Source of the DNA: CAZTVF01 sp964616985
Lineage (GTDB): Bacteria; Planctomycetota; Phycisphaerae; SM23-33
Length of the DNA: 52,077 bases
Reading direction: 5' to 3'
Assembly (NCBI GenBank): GCA_964616985.1
Contig: CAZTVF010000026.1
Span: 1-52,077, forward strand
The notes beneath the pieces were generated by a model. That model was given only the letters and a program-made list of their open reading frames with translations. It made no database searches and was not told the origin of the DNA. The translations under genes were made by a program, and so were the position numbers. Below, one piece after another: positions 16,781 to 25,700 of this stretch (within the stretch, counting starts at the first letter, position 1; the number at the start of each line of letters is the position of its first letter).

Positions 16781-16941
16781 AAGGTCGTAGGCAGTAGGTC
16801 GTAGGGAAGGGCGTTGCCTTTCCAACTGCTTGGATTGCTCGATTCCTTGCGATACGCGACGTCCACAGCCCACAGCGCTGCGATTGAGAATGATCTGGCC
16901 TCGCGAAGCTCTTCCCTACGACCTATTGCCTACGCCCTTCT
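16779..16941. repeat. Inverted repeat downstream of leuD (second copy)
   Basis: Arms GAAGGTCGTAGGCAGTAGGT (16779-) and CCTATTGCCTACGCCCTTC (to 16941) with a REPIN-like fragment (CACAGCGCTGCGATTGAG) in the loop. The left arm overlaps the leuD stop codon. Confidence 0.8.
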
Positions 16942-16976
16942 TCTGTTTACTGCTTACTGTTTACTGTTTACTATTG
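16942..16976. repeat. TTTACTG tandem tract before trpF
   Basis: Four or five copies of a TTTACTG-type heptamer (TGTTTACTGCTTACTGTTTA and onward) end 7 nt before the trpF start codon, taking the place where a Shine-Dalgarno would lie. A related tract occurs at 23962-24048. Confidence 0.75.
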
Positions 16977-16982
16977 ACCCTC

Positions 16983-17666
16983 ATGCAGCGAATCCGCATC
17001 AAGATCGAAGGCCTTCGCGATGTGCAGACCGCCCTGCGCGTGGTGCAGATGGGGGCTGATGCCGTGGGCATGGTCTTCGCCGAGAGCCCGCGATGGGTCT
17101 CGCCCGAGCAGGCACGCGAGATCGTGGCGGCCCTTCCGATGTGGACCGCCAGCGTGGGCGTCTTTGTCAACTCCGACGCGGCCACCATCAACCGCGTGAT
17201 TGAGCGGACGGGCATCTCGCACGTGCAACTGCACGGCGACGAAGGGCCCGAAATGGTCGCCCAGATCGCCCGCCCCTGCATCAAGGCCTTCCGCGTCCGC
17301 GACGAGAGCTGGCTGGGCGAGGTCCGCGCGTGGCTGGCGGCCCTGCCGGCCCGTGCGCACCTGGCGGCGATCCTGCTGGACGCTTACGACGCCGACGTGC
17401 GAGGCGGCAGCGGCAAGCGATTCAACTGGGAGATGATTGCCGTCGCCCGCAAGGCCGGCGCGATGGCCGGGCTGGACCCGATCATGCTGGCCGGCGGCCT
17501 GGATGCCTCCTGCGTCGGCGGGGCGATCGACATCGTCAAGCCCTGGGCCGTTGATGTCGCCAGCGGCGTGGAGAAGGCCCCCGGCCTCAAGGATCTCAAG
17601 AAGGTCGAGCAGTTCATCCGCGCGACGCGCGAAGGCGATGAACTGAAGTCGGAATTCTGGGTCTAG
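16983..17666 (+). CDS. trpF: Phosphoribosylanthranilate isomerase homologue lacking the catalytic cysteine
   Basis: A 227-residue TIM barrel of the TrpF family (tryptophan synthesis, Amadori isomerisation of PRA to CdRP). Family segments are clear: ADAVGMVFAESPRWVSPEQA, SVGVFVN, HVQLHGDE, ILLDAYD with the general-acid Asp133, and LAGGLDASCV. But the KxCG motif that supplies the general-base Cys reads KIEG (Glu9, codon GAA) here. Either Glu acts as base or the activity has changed. Start ATG 16983 is the only one that gives the family N-terminus; it has no Shine-Dalgarno, being preceded by the TTTACTG tract. No other trp gene is near. Confidence 0.82.
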   Translation: MQRIRIKIEGLRDVQTALRVVQMGADAVGMVFAESPRWVSPEQAREIVAALPMWTASVGVFVNSDAATINRVIERTGISHVQLHGDEGPEMVAQIARPCIKAFRVRDESWLGEVRAWLAALPARAHLAAILLDAYDADVRGGSGKRFNWEMIAVARKAGAMAGLDPIMLAGGLDASCVGGAIDIVKPWAVDVASGVEKAPGLKDLKKVEQFIRATREGDELKSEFWV

Positions 17667-17712
17667 AAGCCGGAAGGCCAACTCACGGCAGACGATGAAA
17701 CGAGGAATCTGA

Positions 17713-19578
17713 ATGAGAAGCGCCAAAGGGACGTTGTGCGGAGCGAGGGTTGCAGTGGTCGTTGTGGCGCTGCTGTGGGCCTGCGCCTCGGCGATCGCGG
17801 AGACCAAGATCGTTCAGGCCGAGAACCACGCCGTCACGGTGACCGCCGCCAGCTACACAGCCCAGATCGATTCGAACGGGGTATTGACCCTGAAGGTCAA
17901 AGACGCGCCGGCTTTCATATACAGTCCGCCGGCCAAGATCGAGTCGGTGCAACTGGCCGATCATACGGTCTCCGTCCGCGGCGGCAAGGTGAGCACCTCG
18001 TGGACCTTCGGCGATGAGACGATCGATGTGGTTACGAAGGGCGCCCGCTTCGTCGCCCGGCTGGACGAATCGGTATTCGCGGTCATCGTCGCGGGCAACT
18101 TGGGCGGCCCCTTCGTCCGCCGCGGCGGTTTCGCCGGAAGTTCGGCCATCGTCCTATCCAATCGGCTGACAATCTCGTATTCCATTCCCATGCATGTCTC
18201 CAGCGGCAACCTGATTCCGAGTCGCTATCTCAATGGCTCGGGGACAACCGCCGAAGACGAGATATCCTTCACCCTTCGGCTCGGCGAACCGGCCAAGGCC
18301 ACGGATCTTCTGGGCCGCATCCTCATCGCCGCGCCCGAGAGCAGTTACGGCAAACTCAACGAAGGCGGCAACGAGGGGCATGGCATAGTGCACTTCCCCG
18401 ACGCCTCGACGATCTCCCTCAACTCAGCGCAGTCCAATCTCAGCGATCGAGACGTGTCGCTGGAGTACCGCCTGACGGTCGTTGACCACTATGTCGCCGG
18501 TAAGCAGGTGGCGTCTTTGACGCAGTCGGCCGCCATCGCGCCGGGGAAGACGGCCGAGCTCACGTGGAAGCTACCCCAGTTGCCCAGCGGTTTCTATTAC
18601 GCTACGGTCAGAGCCCTTCGCGACGGCAATACCCTCACGGAGAAGCGCCAGACGTTCACCGTTGACCTGATGCAGTACCGTCCGGCGCTGATCCGCCCCG
18701 CGGACTTCCGCGACTTCTGGAAACGCCAGATGGAAAAGCTCGCGGCCGTGCCCATGAATGCGGAGGTGAAGCTCGTCTCGCAGCCGGACCGCCCGTGGAA
18801 GATCTACTCGGTGACCTTCGACCTGCCCGGTGGAACGAAGGCCCACGGCATGTTCAGCGTCGCCGACGGGCAGATCGCCTCCCTCACCACGGTGCACGAA
18901 GGACTTGATGGGCAGCTGGCCAAGAGCGCCCAGCCCGATTTCAAGCTGGTGCCCGGGACCGGACCCAAACTCGTGCTCGAGATGGTTGGCGATCAGGCCT
19001 CCAGGTGGAAGACCGCCGAAGACAACTTCATGCTTGCCAATACGCTGCTGTACGTTCGCGGGGTCGACTTCCTGGCTGCCCAAGCCGAAACCGCTGGCAT
19101 GAAGGTGTTGCTGATCGGGTCCAGCCGAAGCGGGGCGCCCGCGTTCAACGCGGCGGCTCTCCGGAGCGACAGAGTGTGCGGGTGCGCGGTGCATGTGCCC
19201 AGCAAGGCGGGCGTCAGTTGGATCGATAAGCCCCTCCGCAACACCAACTGGGTGATCCCGGGCGGGTTCGATGCCAACGATGCCAACATGGTGCGGAAAC
19301 TGTCGGCTATGGCCGTATACGTCGACCCGGTCAACCACGCCCCCGACGTGCGGTGTCCATTGGCGATCGCCTACGGGGTCGACGACACGCTTTCGGAGCC
19401 TCAAGGCATTGAAGCGATGTACAGGTATGCCGCCTCCGAATGGAAGCGGATCAGCCGCGATGCCGGCGGTCACCAGTACAGCGACGGCATGAAGAAGATC
19501 ACGCAAGCCCTGGTCGAACGCATCGCCCCCAAGGCCGCCTCCGCCCCCAGCACTCAGGAAACGTCCAAGGGGCCTTGA
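17713..19578 (+). CDS. Secreted acetyl-xylan-esterase-like alpha/beta hydrolase
   Basis: A 621-residue exported protein. Signal peptide near residues 1-29 (VAVVVVALLWACASAIAE). Residues 30-320 are beta-rich and unrecognised. From about 328 it resembles the AXE1/cephalosporin-C deacetylase family: IRPADFRDFWKRQMEKLAAVP is the entry helix, LLIGSSRSGAPAF holds the nucleophile Ser, YGVDDTLSEPQG the acid Asp, and AGGHQY the His. Expected activity is removal of acetyl groups from plant or algal polysaccharides outside the cell. Start ATG 17713 sits after GAGGAATCTGA. Neighbouring genes do not share its function. Confidence 0.82.
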   Translation: MRSAKGTLCGARVAVVVVALLWACASAIAETKIVQAENHAVTVTAASYTAQIDSNGVLTLKVKDAPAFIYSPPAKIESVQLADHTVSVRGGKVSTSWTFGDETIDVVTKGARFVARLDESVFAVIVAGNLGGPFVRRGGFAGSSAIVLSNRLTISYSIPMHVSSGNLIPSRYLNGSGTTAEDEISFTLRLGEPAKATDLLGRILIAAPESSYGKLNEGGNEGHGIVHFPDASTISLNSAQSNLSDRDVSLEYRLTVVDHYVAGKQVASLTQSAAIAPGKTAELTWKLPQLPSGFYYATVRALRDGNTLTEKRQTFTVDLMQYRPALIRPADFRDFWKRQMEKLAAVPMNAEVKLVSQPDRPWKIYSVTFDLPGGTKAHGMFSVADGQIASLTTVHEGLDGQLAKSAQPDFKLVPGTGPKLVLEMVGDQASRWKTAEDNFMLANTLLYVRGVDFLAAQAETAGMKVLLIGSSRSGAPAFNAAALRSDRVCGCAVHVPSKAGVSWIDKPLRNTNWVIPGGFDANDANMVRKLSAMAVYVDPVNHAPDVRCPLAIAYGVDDTLSEPQGIEAMYRYAASEWKRISRDAGGHQYSDGMKKITQALVERIAPKAASAPSTQETSKGP

Positions 19579-19766
19579 ACCAGATTACTCATCAACCGTC
19601 ACCTGGGCAGCAGGTCGCAGGGGAAGAGCTTCGCATGATCAAACGCTTGAAAACAAAGCTCGCCTCCATGCGCTGTCAAACTCGCACAGCGCACAAAGGC
19701 GAGCAATCCCAGGCATCCGGACACGCAACGCTTGCCCTGGACCCTAGACCCTGAACCCTTCCCCGC
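19579..19766. repeat. Intergenic tract with REPIN-like remnant and CCCT repeats
   Basis: Positions 19670-19710 hold GCGCTGTCAAACTCGCACAG and CGCACAAAGGCGAGCAATC, a degenerate REPIN-like element. 19735-19757 is a CCCTGGACCCTAGACCCTGA tract similar in style to 25770-25806. It lies between two convergent genes. Confidence 0.5.
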
Positions 19767-21203
19767 TTACCAGGTGTACTCCACGGTGTAGGTCATCTTG
19801 GTGTCCTTGCCCGCTTCCACGGGCAGGTCCCAGGCGGCGTTGAAGGCGTCGAGCTTCTTGTACTCGTGCGAGCTCTCGGTGATCTTGCCGGTGTTGCCGC
19901 GGTGCAGCACCTGCTTGACGCGCACGACGACGTTCTCTTTCTTGCTGTTGTGCAGCGTGATCTCGAAGCTTTCCTTCATCCACTTGCGGTTGGTCTCGAC
20001 GACGAACTCCGTCTGCTTCCACGAGCCGAACACGTCGAACGCGTTGCCCACCTGCAGCGACAGGTCCTTGTCCACCGGCGTGTGGTCGATGTTCTCCTCG
20101 CCCACGAACTCCATCGCCTTGTCGGCCGGGTCCTGCTTGAACACGCGGACCTTGCCCGCCGGCAGCGGCAGGCCGAGCTTGTAGTCCTTGTTGTTCTTGA
20201 ACTCGATGAAGATGTTGACCTTCTTGGGGCTCGACACGTCGTAGCTCTTGTTGGTGTTGATGTTGCCGTACCACCGGTACTGCGAGAGCGGGTCGTAGAG
20301 GTACTTCTTCTCGACCTTCATGCCCTGGATCGGCTCGAACATCTCCAGCTGCTTGACCTCGTTGTTGGCCACCGTGGAGGGGCGCCCCAGCGTGTACATG
20401 TGGTATTCGAAGAAGGCCTTCTCCACCATGCCCGGCGGGGCCGCCTCGGCAGCGGCCATGCCCTTGGCGTACTCGCGCCCGCGGCCGATCTGTTCCTGAA
20501 CGCGGCGGACGTCGCCGGCAATGAACTTGAGCTTGGCGTTGTTGTATGTCTTGCCGGAGTTGTTCTGCACGCTCACCCAGCCGGTGAGGTCGGCCTGCGT
20601 GTCGTCGCCGTTGAGCACCATGACGTACTCGGCGTGCCAGTTGACCCCGCCCGTCTGGTACGTCACCTCCACCATCTGCTTGCCGGGCTTGTCGCTGGCC
20701 ACCTGCCACACCAGCGTCGGCCGCGTCAGCAGGCCCTCGGGCAGCACCTTGAAGCGGATGTCGCGGATGTTGTCCGCCCGCTGGATCATCGTGATGCCGC
20801 TGTCTTCCTTGATCACCACCTGGGCGGCGTCAAAGCTCAGCAGCGTGCCCGAGTAGGTCTTACCCGTCACCACCACGTCGATGGGCTTGTCGATGTACTT
20901 GTTCAGCAGCTTGTCGGCCGAGACGAGGTCAAACTGGTAGTTCTGCTCCAACAGCTTGGCCGTCGGGTCGGTGAGGCTCTTGAAGTGGACGCTGGTGGCG
21001 TCGATGGCGCTGGCGACGTCGGTGTATTTCACCTGGCCGCCTTGCGCGACATCGACGTTTCGCGTCTCGCGGACCACGCCATACCCGCCGTTGTACACCG
21101 TCAGGGCCACGCCCTCTTTGGCCGCCGGTTGGGTCGCGGCGTTCTGGGCATACGCCGCCGTCGCCACCGCCAACACCATGATCATCGTCATTGCGCGTTT
21201 CAT
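19767..21203 (-). CDS. DUF4139 domain-containing secreted protein
   Basis: A 478-residue exported protein with signal peptide MKRAMTMIMVLAVATAAYAQ. The DUF4139 domain begins about residue 30 (LTVYNGGYGVVRETRNVDV) and continues with SVHFKSL, LLEQNYQFDLVSADKLLNKY, VEVTYQTGGVNWHAEYVMVL, KLKFIAGDVRRV and the C-terminal VEAGKDTKMTYTVEY. Function of the family is unknown; members are envelope proteins rich in beta structure. It lies 242 bp downstream of a paralogue fused to an anti-sigma-like domain, and may be part of the regulon of the ECF sigma factor there. Start ATG 21203 has GAAAGGAATAG upstream. Confidence 0.85.
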   Translation of the reverse strand: MKRAMTMIMVLAVATAAYAQNAATQPAAKEGVALTVYNGGYGVVRETRNVDVAQGGQVKYTDVASAIDATSVHFKSLTDPTAKLLEQNYQFDLVSADKLLNKYIDKPIDVVVTGKTYSGTLLSFDAAQVVIKEDSGITMIQRADNIRDIRFKVLPEGLLTRPTLVWQVASDKPGKQMVEVTYQTGGVNWHAEYVMVLNGDDTQADLTGWVSVQNNSGKTYNNAKLKFIAGDVRRVQEQIGRGREYAKGMAAAEAAPPGMVEKAFFEYHMYTLGRPSTVANNEVKQLEMFEPIQGMKVEKKYLYDPLSQYRWYGNINTNKSYDVSSPKKVNIFIEFKNNKDYKLGLPLPAGKVRVFKQDPADKAMEFVGEENIDHTPVDKDLSLQVGNAFDVFGSWKQTEFVVETNRKWMKESFEITLHNSKKENVVVRVKQVLHRGNTGKITESSHEYKKLDAFNAAWDLPVEAGKDTKMTYTVEYTW

Positions 21204-21246
21204 ATTTCTATTCCTTTCGCTTTTGTCCGCAGTCTTACACTTGCCA

Positions 21247-21362
21247 CAACGTGGCCATCGCTCGCCTTTCGGCGCTGTTTCTCATCTCAGGCATCGTTTG
21301 GGCATCGGCTTGCCCGTTCGGCGCTGTTGAACGCTGAACAGCACCGAACGGGCAAGCCGCCT
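21247..21362. repeat. REPIN-like element
   Basis: A single arm ATCGCTCGCCTTTCGGCGCT (from 21257) and then a complete hairpin: CGGCTTGCCCGTTCGGCGCT (from 21301) paired with CAGCACCGAACGGGCAAGCC (to 21358). Followed at 21390-21423 by the TCCGCAATCCGCAAT tract. Confidence 0.8.
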
Positions 21363-21445
21363 TCTTAGTCACACTGCCCTGTCTCGCTCCGCTCTTCAAA
21401 TCCGCAATCCGCAATCCGCAATTATGCTTCTCTGCAGCCCCCGCC

Positions 21446-23326
21446 TCACTTCGCCGGCCGCGTCGCGCCTTCTTCCACGTGCGGGCTCTTGAGCCCGCCG
21501 CCGCTGCGGTTGTTGTAGGCGTAGCCGAAATCCACGGCCACCCGCGCACCGCGCTCGATCCGCACGGGGATTTCCACCAGCCCCACCTGCTTGACGTGCC
21601 AGGGGCGGTCGCAGTCGGCCTTGTAGGCGGCCGCCGGCACGTGCACGACGACGATCACCGTCACATCGTACGCCTTCTGATTTGAGAGCTCGTAACGCCA
21701 CTTGGCGTAGCCCTCGTCGCCGCTGATCTTGTTCTCCGTCTGCTGGGACGAGCAGGCGATGTCGAACGCGTACCCCCACGGAAGGCGGATCGTGTCGTCC
21801 TTGGCCGTGTGGTCGATGTTCTGCTGCGAGGCGTATTCGTCCTGCCCCTCGGCCCCGGGAGCGAACAGCCGCACCAGCCCCTTGGGCAGCGGCTGGCCCA
21901 GGCCCGAGGCCTGGTCGTTCTTCAACTCGCTCACCACGCGGGCGGCCGTCGCGTTCTGGTTGCGGTCGTAGAAGTACAGTCGCTTCATCTTTACGCCCGT
22001 GGCCGAGAGCATCTCGATCTGCTTGGTCTCGGCGCTCTGGATCGTCGTGGGCCTGCCAAGCGTGTAAAGGTGGTACTCGAAGAAAGACTTCTCCTCGAAC
22101 CCGCCCTTGTCCTGGTTGCTCTTGCGGTCGAGTTTTTCCTGGGCGGCGGCGAATCTCAGCTTGGTGTTCATCTCGGGCACGAGGTTCACGTCGCCGGCCA
22201 GCAGCTTGAGCTGCGCGTTGGCGAAGGTGACGCCCGCGTTGTTGGTGACGGTGGCGTAGCCGACGAGGTCGGCCGTGTCGGTCTGCTTGCCGTCGGCGGG
22301 CCCAGGCCGAAGCTTCAGGACGTAGTCGGCCCGCCAGTCGATGCCGCGGGTCATGTACGCGACCTCGAAGCTCTGCTTCGCCTGGGCGATGGTGTTGGAA
22401 AGCTTCCACAGCAGCGTCGGTCGCGTCAGAAGCCCGTGCGGCAGGGCGGGGAAGGCGATGTCCTGCACGTCGGCCCGCGAGATGTTCCGCGGCCCCTCGC
22501 CCTTGGGGCGGATCACCAGCGTGCCGGGCACGCCCGGGTTCGACCGTATGATCTTGTTGTAGGGCAGCGGGGCCTGGGCCGCGAGATACTCTGCCGGCAT
22601 CAGCGGGCTGTCGAAGCTCAGCAGGTCACCTTCGACCACGCTGCCGTCCTTGAACGTCACCTTTATGGGCTTGTCCACGTACTTCTGGAGGATCGCGCCC
22701 GTGGAGGCGAGGTCATATTGATAGTTCTGTTCGAGGATCGTCATCGCCCGCGGGTTGTCCAGGCTGCGGAGGCGGACGCTGTCGGGCAGGATGGCTGTCG
22801 GCACGTCGGTGAAGGCGACGTTGCTCTCGCCCTGGGGCAGGTGGCGGACGAGACGCTGGTCTCGCACCAGGGCCAGGCCACTGAACCCGTACGCCCGCTC
22901 GGGGGTCGACAGGATCGTCAGCGAAATCTCCGTCCGCTGGATCTCGATGGGGCCCGTCTGGGCCGACGCCTGCGGCAGGCCGGGGCCATGCTGCCAGAGC
23001 AGCGCCGCCGCGATCACGGCCGCGGCCGCCGCCGCCAGCGGCGCCAGCCATCGCAGCACGCGGGGGCGGGACTGGCGGCGGCCTGGGAGGGCCGCCACCC
23101 TGTCACCCGTGAGACGTTCTTCGGCCGGGAGGGCCGCCGCGTTCGCCGAAGCCCCCGCGCCAGCGAGAAGCGACGCCATCGCCTTATGCCCCGTCTGGAG
23201 GCGTGCAAGCTCCTGGGCCAGCTCGGCCGAGGCGGCGACCTGTTCCATGACGGCCTGCCGCTCGGCGGCGGTGAGTTCGCCATAGACCAGGTCGATCAGT
23301 TTTTCACGGGCTTCGTCGCGATTCAT
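21446..23326 (-). CDS. Anti-sigma-like membrane domain fused to DUF4139
   Basis: A 626-residue two-part protein. Residues 1-100 look like an anti-sigma factor cytoplasmic domain (NRDEAREKLIDLVYGELTAAERQAV, with no zinc-binding HxxxCxxC). One transmembrane segment follows (WLAPLAAAAAAVIAAALLW, about 105-125), then a periplasmic DUF4139 domain (SLTILSTPERAYGFSGLALV, LEQNYQYDLASTGAILQKY, VAYMTRGIDWRADYVLKL). Such a layout would let the external domain control sigma release. Start ATG 23326 has GGGAGCTGG upstream and overlaps the sigma gene stop as ATGA, so the two are translationally coupled. The open frame further 5' is the antisense-free shadow of the sigma gene. The second DUF4139 gene lies downstream. 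Confidence 0.82.
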   Translation of the reverse strand: MNRDEAREKLIDLVYGELTAAERQAVMEQVAASAELAQELARLQTGHKAMASLLAGAGASANAAALPAEERLTGDRVAALPGRRQSRPRVLRWLAPLAAAAAAVIAAALLWQHGPGLPQASAQTGPIEIQRTEISLTILSTPERAYGFSGLALVRDQRLVRHLPQGESNVAFTDVPTAILPDSVRLRSLDNPRAMTILEQNYQYDLASTGAILQKYVDKPIKVTFKDGSVVEGDLLSFDSPLMPAEYLAAQAPLPYNKIIRSNPGVPGTLVIRPKGEGPRNISRADVQDIAFPALPHGLLTRPTLLWKLSNTIAQAKQSFEVAYMTRGIDWRADYVLKLRPGPADGKQTDTADLVGYATVTNNAGVTFANAQLKLLAGDVNLVPEMNTKLRFAAAQEKLDRKSNQDKGGFEEKSFFEYHLYTLGRPTTIQSAETKQIEMLSATGVKMKRLYFYDRNQNATAARVVSELKNDQASGLGQPLPKGLVRLFAPGAEGQDEYASQQNIDHTAKDDTIRLPWGYAFDIACSSQQTENKISGDEGYAKWRYELSNQKAYDVTVIVVVHVPAAAYKADCDRPWHVKQVGLVEIPVRIERGARVAVDFGYAYNNRSGGGLKSPHVEEGATRPAK

Positions 23327-23889
23327 GGTTCCAGCTCCCCACGCAATGGGGCCAGTTCGTCGGCCAGTTTCAGCAGGGCGTATCGCACGCGGCTCTTGAC
23401 GGTGGGCATGGGCACGCCCAGCAGCTCGGCGATCTCGGCAAAGCTCAGGCCCTCGCTCTCGCGAAGGGCCAGGGCTTCGCGCTGCTCCGGCGGCAGCTTC
23501 GACAGCGCCTTGGTCACGGCCGAGGCCAGCTCGACCCGGGCCATGGCCGCGTGCGGCGGTGCAGTGTTCGATGCGATGTACATGCCTTCGTCCATTGTTT
23601 GTGGCGGCGGGTTCGTCTTCTGCCGCCTCAGCCGGTCGATCCAGGTGTTTCGGGCGATGGTGAAGATCCACGTCAGCGGCTTGGATCGCCCGTTGAAGCT
23701 CGCCCGCCGCTGCCAGGCCTTCAGCAGCGTCTCCTGGGCCAGGTCCTCGGCCTCCTCGGCCCGACCGCTCATGCCCAGGAGAAACTTTGTGACGGCCGGG
23801 GCCGCCTTGGCGATCTCGGCGCGCAGGAGCGCCTCGTCCCCGTCGGGACCTGCAGCACCCGCAGCGGCGTTGGCATCGCGGACCGCCAA
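23323..23889 (-). CDS. ECF-type RNA polymerase sigma factor
   Basis: About 188 residues with sigma region 2 (EEAEDLAQETLLKAWQRRASFN, TWIFTIARNTWIDRLRR) and region 4 (LSKLPPEQREALALRESEGLSFAEIAELLGVPMPTVKSRV). Group is extracytoplasmic function. Start: a TTG at 23889 has AGGAG 5 nt upstream and is preferred; a GTG at 23946 in the same frame would add 19 residues but has no Shine-Dalgarno. Coupled (ATGA overlap) to the anti-sigma-DUF4139 gene, its probable regulator. Confidence 0.88.
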   Translation of the reverse strand: MAVRDANAAAGAAGPDGDEALLRAEIAKAAPAVTKFLLGMSGRAEEAEDLAQETLLKAWQRRASFNGRSKPLTWIFTIARNTWIDRLRRQKTNPPPQTMDEGMYIASNTAPPHAAMARVELASAVTKALSKLPPEQREALALRESEGLSFAEIAELLGVPMPTVKSRVRYALLKLADELAPLRGELEP

Positions 23890-23961
23890 GCGAACTCCTG
23901 TTCGTGTTCTGATGTGTTGGACGCGGGCCGGACGGAAAAGATTCACACAAGGAGAAGACAG

Positions 23962-24048
23962 TAAATAGTAAACAGAAACCAGTAAACAGGAGGAAACGCG
24001 CCTGTGCCTTTCTTGCCGTTTACTGTTTACCGTTTACGGCTTACTGTT
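23962..24048. repeat. Inverted AGTAAACAG / TTTACTGTTTAC tracts
   Basis: AGTAAATAGTAAACAG and CAGTAAACAGG on the left pair with GCCGTTTACTGTTTACCGTT and GGCTTACTGTT on the right, making a long imperfect hairpin between the divergent sigma gene and ahcY. Same heptamer family as 16942-16976. Confidence 0.7.
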
Positions 24049-24177
24049 CTTCTGGCGAACATCCAGCGCCTCGGGCACGAATGACTTATCATTGTCATCC
24101 GCCTCCGGGGCGATTACAATCCCGCAATCTCAGATGCCCATCCGTTGGGGTGGGCCAACCAGACCGAAGAGGAAAAT

Positions 24178-25446
24178 ATGGCCAATGCAAAGTTCGATGT
24201 GAAAGATCTCAAGCTTGCCACCGAGGGCACGCGCCGGATCCTGTGGGCGGATAACGACATGCCGGTGCTGGCCCAGGTGCGGGCTCGCTTCGAGAAGGAA
24301 AAGCCCCTCAAGGGCCGCCGCATGAGCGCCTGCCTGCACGTGACGGCGGAAACCGCCAACCTGTGCCGCACCCTCAAGGCCGGCGGGGCCGACCTCGTGC
24401 TGTGCGCGTCCAACCCGCTGAGCACGCAGGACGACGTCGCCGCCAGCCTCGTGAAGGAATTCGGCATCCCCACCTTCGCCATCAAGGGCGAGGACCGCGA
24501 CACGTACTACAGTCACATCGCCGCGGCCTGCAAGTTCAGCCCGTCGGTGACGATGGACGACGGGGCCGACCTGGTCAACGCCCTGCACAACGAGTTCAAG
24601 GAATACGCGGGCAACATCGTGGGCTCGATGGAAGAGACCACCACGGGCGTCATCCGCCTTCGGGCGATGCACGAGGCCGGCGTGCTGAAGTTCCCGGTCA
24701 TCGCCGTGAACGACGCCGCCACCAAGCACCTGTTCGATAACCGCTACGGCACCGGCCAGAGCACCATCGACGGCATCATCCGCGCCACCGACATCCTGCT
24801 GGCCGGCAGCACGGTGGTCGTCGTCGGGTACGGCTGGTGCGGCCGCGGCGTATCGTCGCGTGCCCGCGGGGCCGGCGCCAACGTCATCGTGTGCGAAGTC
24901 GACGCGGTCCGCGCCCTGGAAGCGGCGATGGACGGCTTCCGCGTGATGCCGATGAAGCAGGCGGCCAAGCTGGGCGACCTGTTCATCACCGTCACCGGCG
25001 ACATCCACGTCATCGACGGCCCGCACTTCGCGGCCATGAAGGACGGCGCGATCGTCTGCAACAGCGGCCACTTCAACGTCGAGCTGAACCTCGAGGCCCT
25101 GGAGAAGATGTCCAAGAAGGTCAACCGCGGCGTCCGCAACAACGTGGACGAGTTCGTCCTGCCGGGCGGCAAGCGGGTGTTCGTTCTGGGCCAGGGTCGC
25201 CTGGTGAACCTGGCGTGCGCCGAAGGCCACCCCGCCAGCGTGATGGACATGTCCTTCGCCACGCAGGCGCTGGCCACCGAGTTCGCCATCAAGAACGCCG
25301 GCAAGCTCTCGGTCAGCGTGCACAACGTGCCCAAGGCGATCGACGTGCTGGTGGCGACGCTGAAGCTCAAGGCCATGGGCATCGCCATCGACAAGCTCAC
25401 CGCCGAACAGGCCAAGTACCTCGGCTCCTTCGATATGGGAACATAA
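24178..25446 (+). CDS. ahcY: Adenosylhomocysteinase
   Basis: S-adenosylhomocysteine hydrolase, splitting SAH into adenosine and homocysteine and so supporting the many SAM-dependent enzymes. 422 residues from ATG 24178, which follows GAGGA. Family segments: RRMSACLHVTAETANL at the substrate site, EETTTGVIRL, FDNRYGTGQSTIDGIIRATD, the NAD-binding VVVVGYGWCGRGV, and HPASVMDMSFATQAL near the C-terminus. It lacks the ~40-residue insertion of some bacterial forms, as is common in thermophile- and archaeal-type enzymes. A terminator lies about 50 bp downstream. Confidence 0.95.
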   Translation: MANAKFDVKDLKLATEGTRRILWADNDMPVLAQVRARFEKEKPLKGRRMSACLHVTAETANLCRTLKAGGADLVLCASNPLSTQDDVAASLVKEFGIPTFAIKGEDRDTYYSHIAAACKFSPSVTMDDGADLVNALHNEFKEYAGNIVGSMEETTTGVIRLRAMHEAGVLKFPVIAVNDAATKHLFDNRYGTGQSTIDGIIRATDILLAGSTVVVVGYGWCGRGVSSRARGAGANVIVCEVDAVRALEAAMDGFRVMPMKQAAKLGDLFITVTGDIHVIDGPHFAAMKDGAIVCNSGHFNVELNLEALEKMSKKVNRGVRNNVDEFVLPGGKRVFVLGQGRLVNLACAEGHPASVMDMSFATQALATEFAIKNAGKLSVSVHNVPKAIDVLVATLKLKAMGIAIDKLTAEQAKYLGSFDMGT

Positions 25447-25459
25447 GCAGAAGGCAATA

Positions 25460-25495
25460 GGGTACAGGGTATAGGGTATAGGGTATAGGGTATAC
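25460..25495. repeat. Short tandem repeat GGGTATA
   Basis: Five heptamer units (one variant GGGTACA, then GGGTATA copies) between the ahcY stop and its terminator. Confidence 0.85.
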
Positions 25496-25496
25496 A

Positions 25497-25529
25497 ACGC
25501 CCGCGGGTCATCCGGCTCGCGGGCGTTTT
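25497..25529 (+). terminator. Rho-independent terminator of ahcY
   Basis: ACGCCCGCG (25497-25505) pairs with CGCGGGCGT (25518-25526), 12-nt loop, followed by a short T-run (TTTT at 25526-25529). Confidence 0.85.
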
Positions 25530-25700
25530 GCATGATGTGCGTCCCTTAACGCCGGCCCACTGCGTGGGTCGGTCTTCTCTCCCGATTCACACGACGCCTC
25601 GGCAGCGCCACCGCACTTACTCCACATCCTGTCGCCGTTCTGTGTTCACGCGGTGCGCCGCCCCGACAGCGGTGCCTCGCGAACCACGCCTTCCTGTAAA

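Noticed and set aside
24049..24177. SAH riboswitch upstream of ahcY
   Set aside because: No match to the conserved SAH or SAM riboswitch cores by eye; the region is mostly repeat tract.
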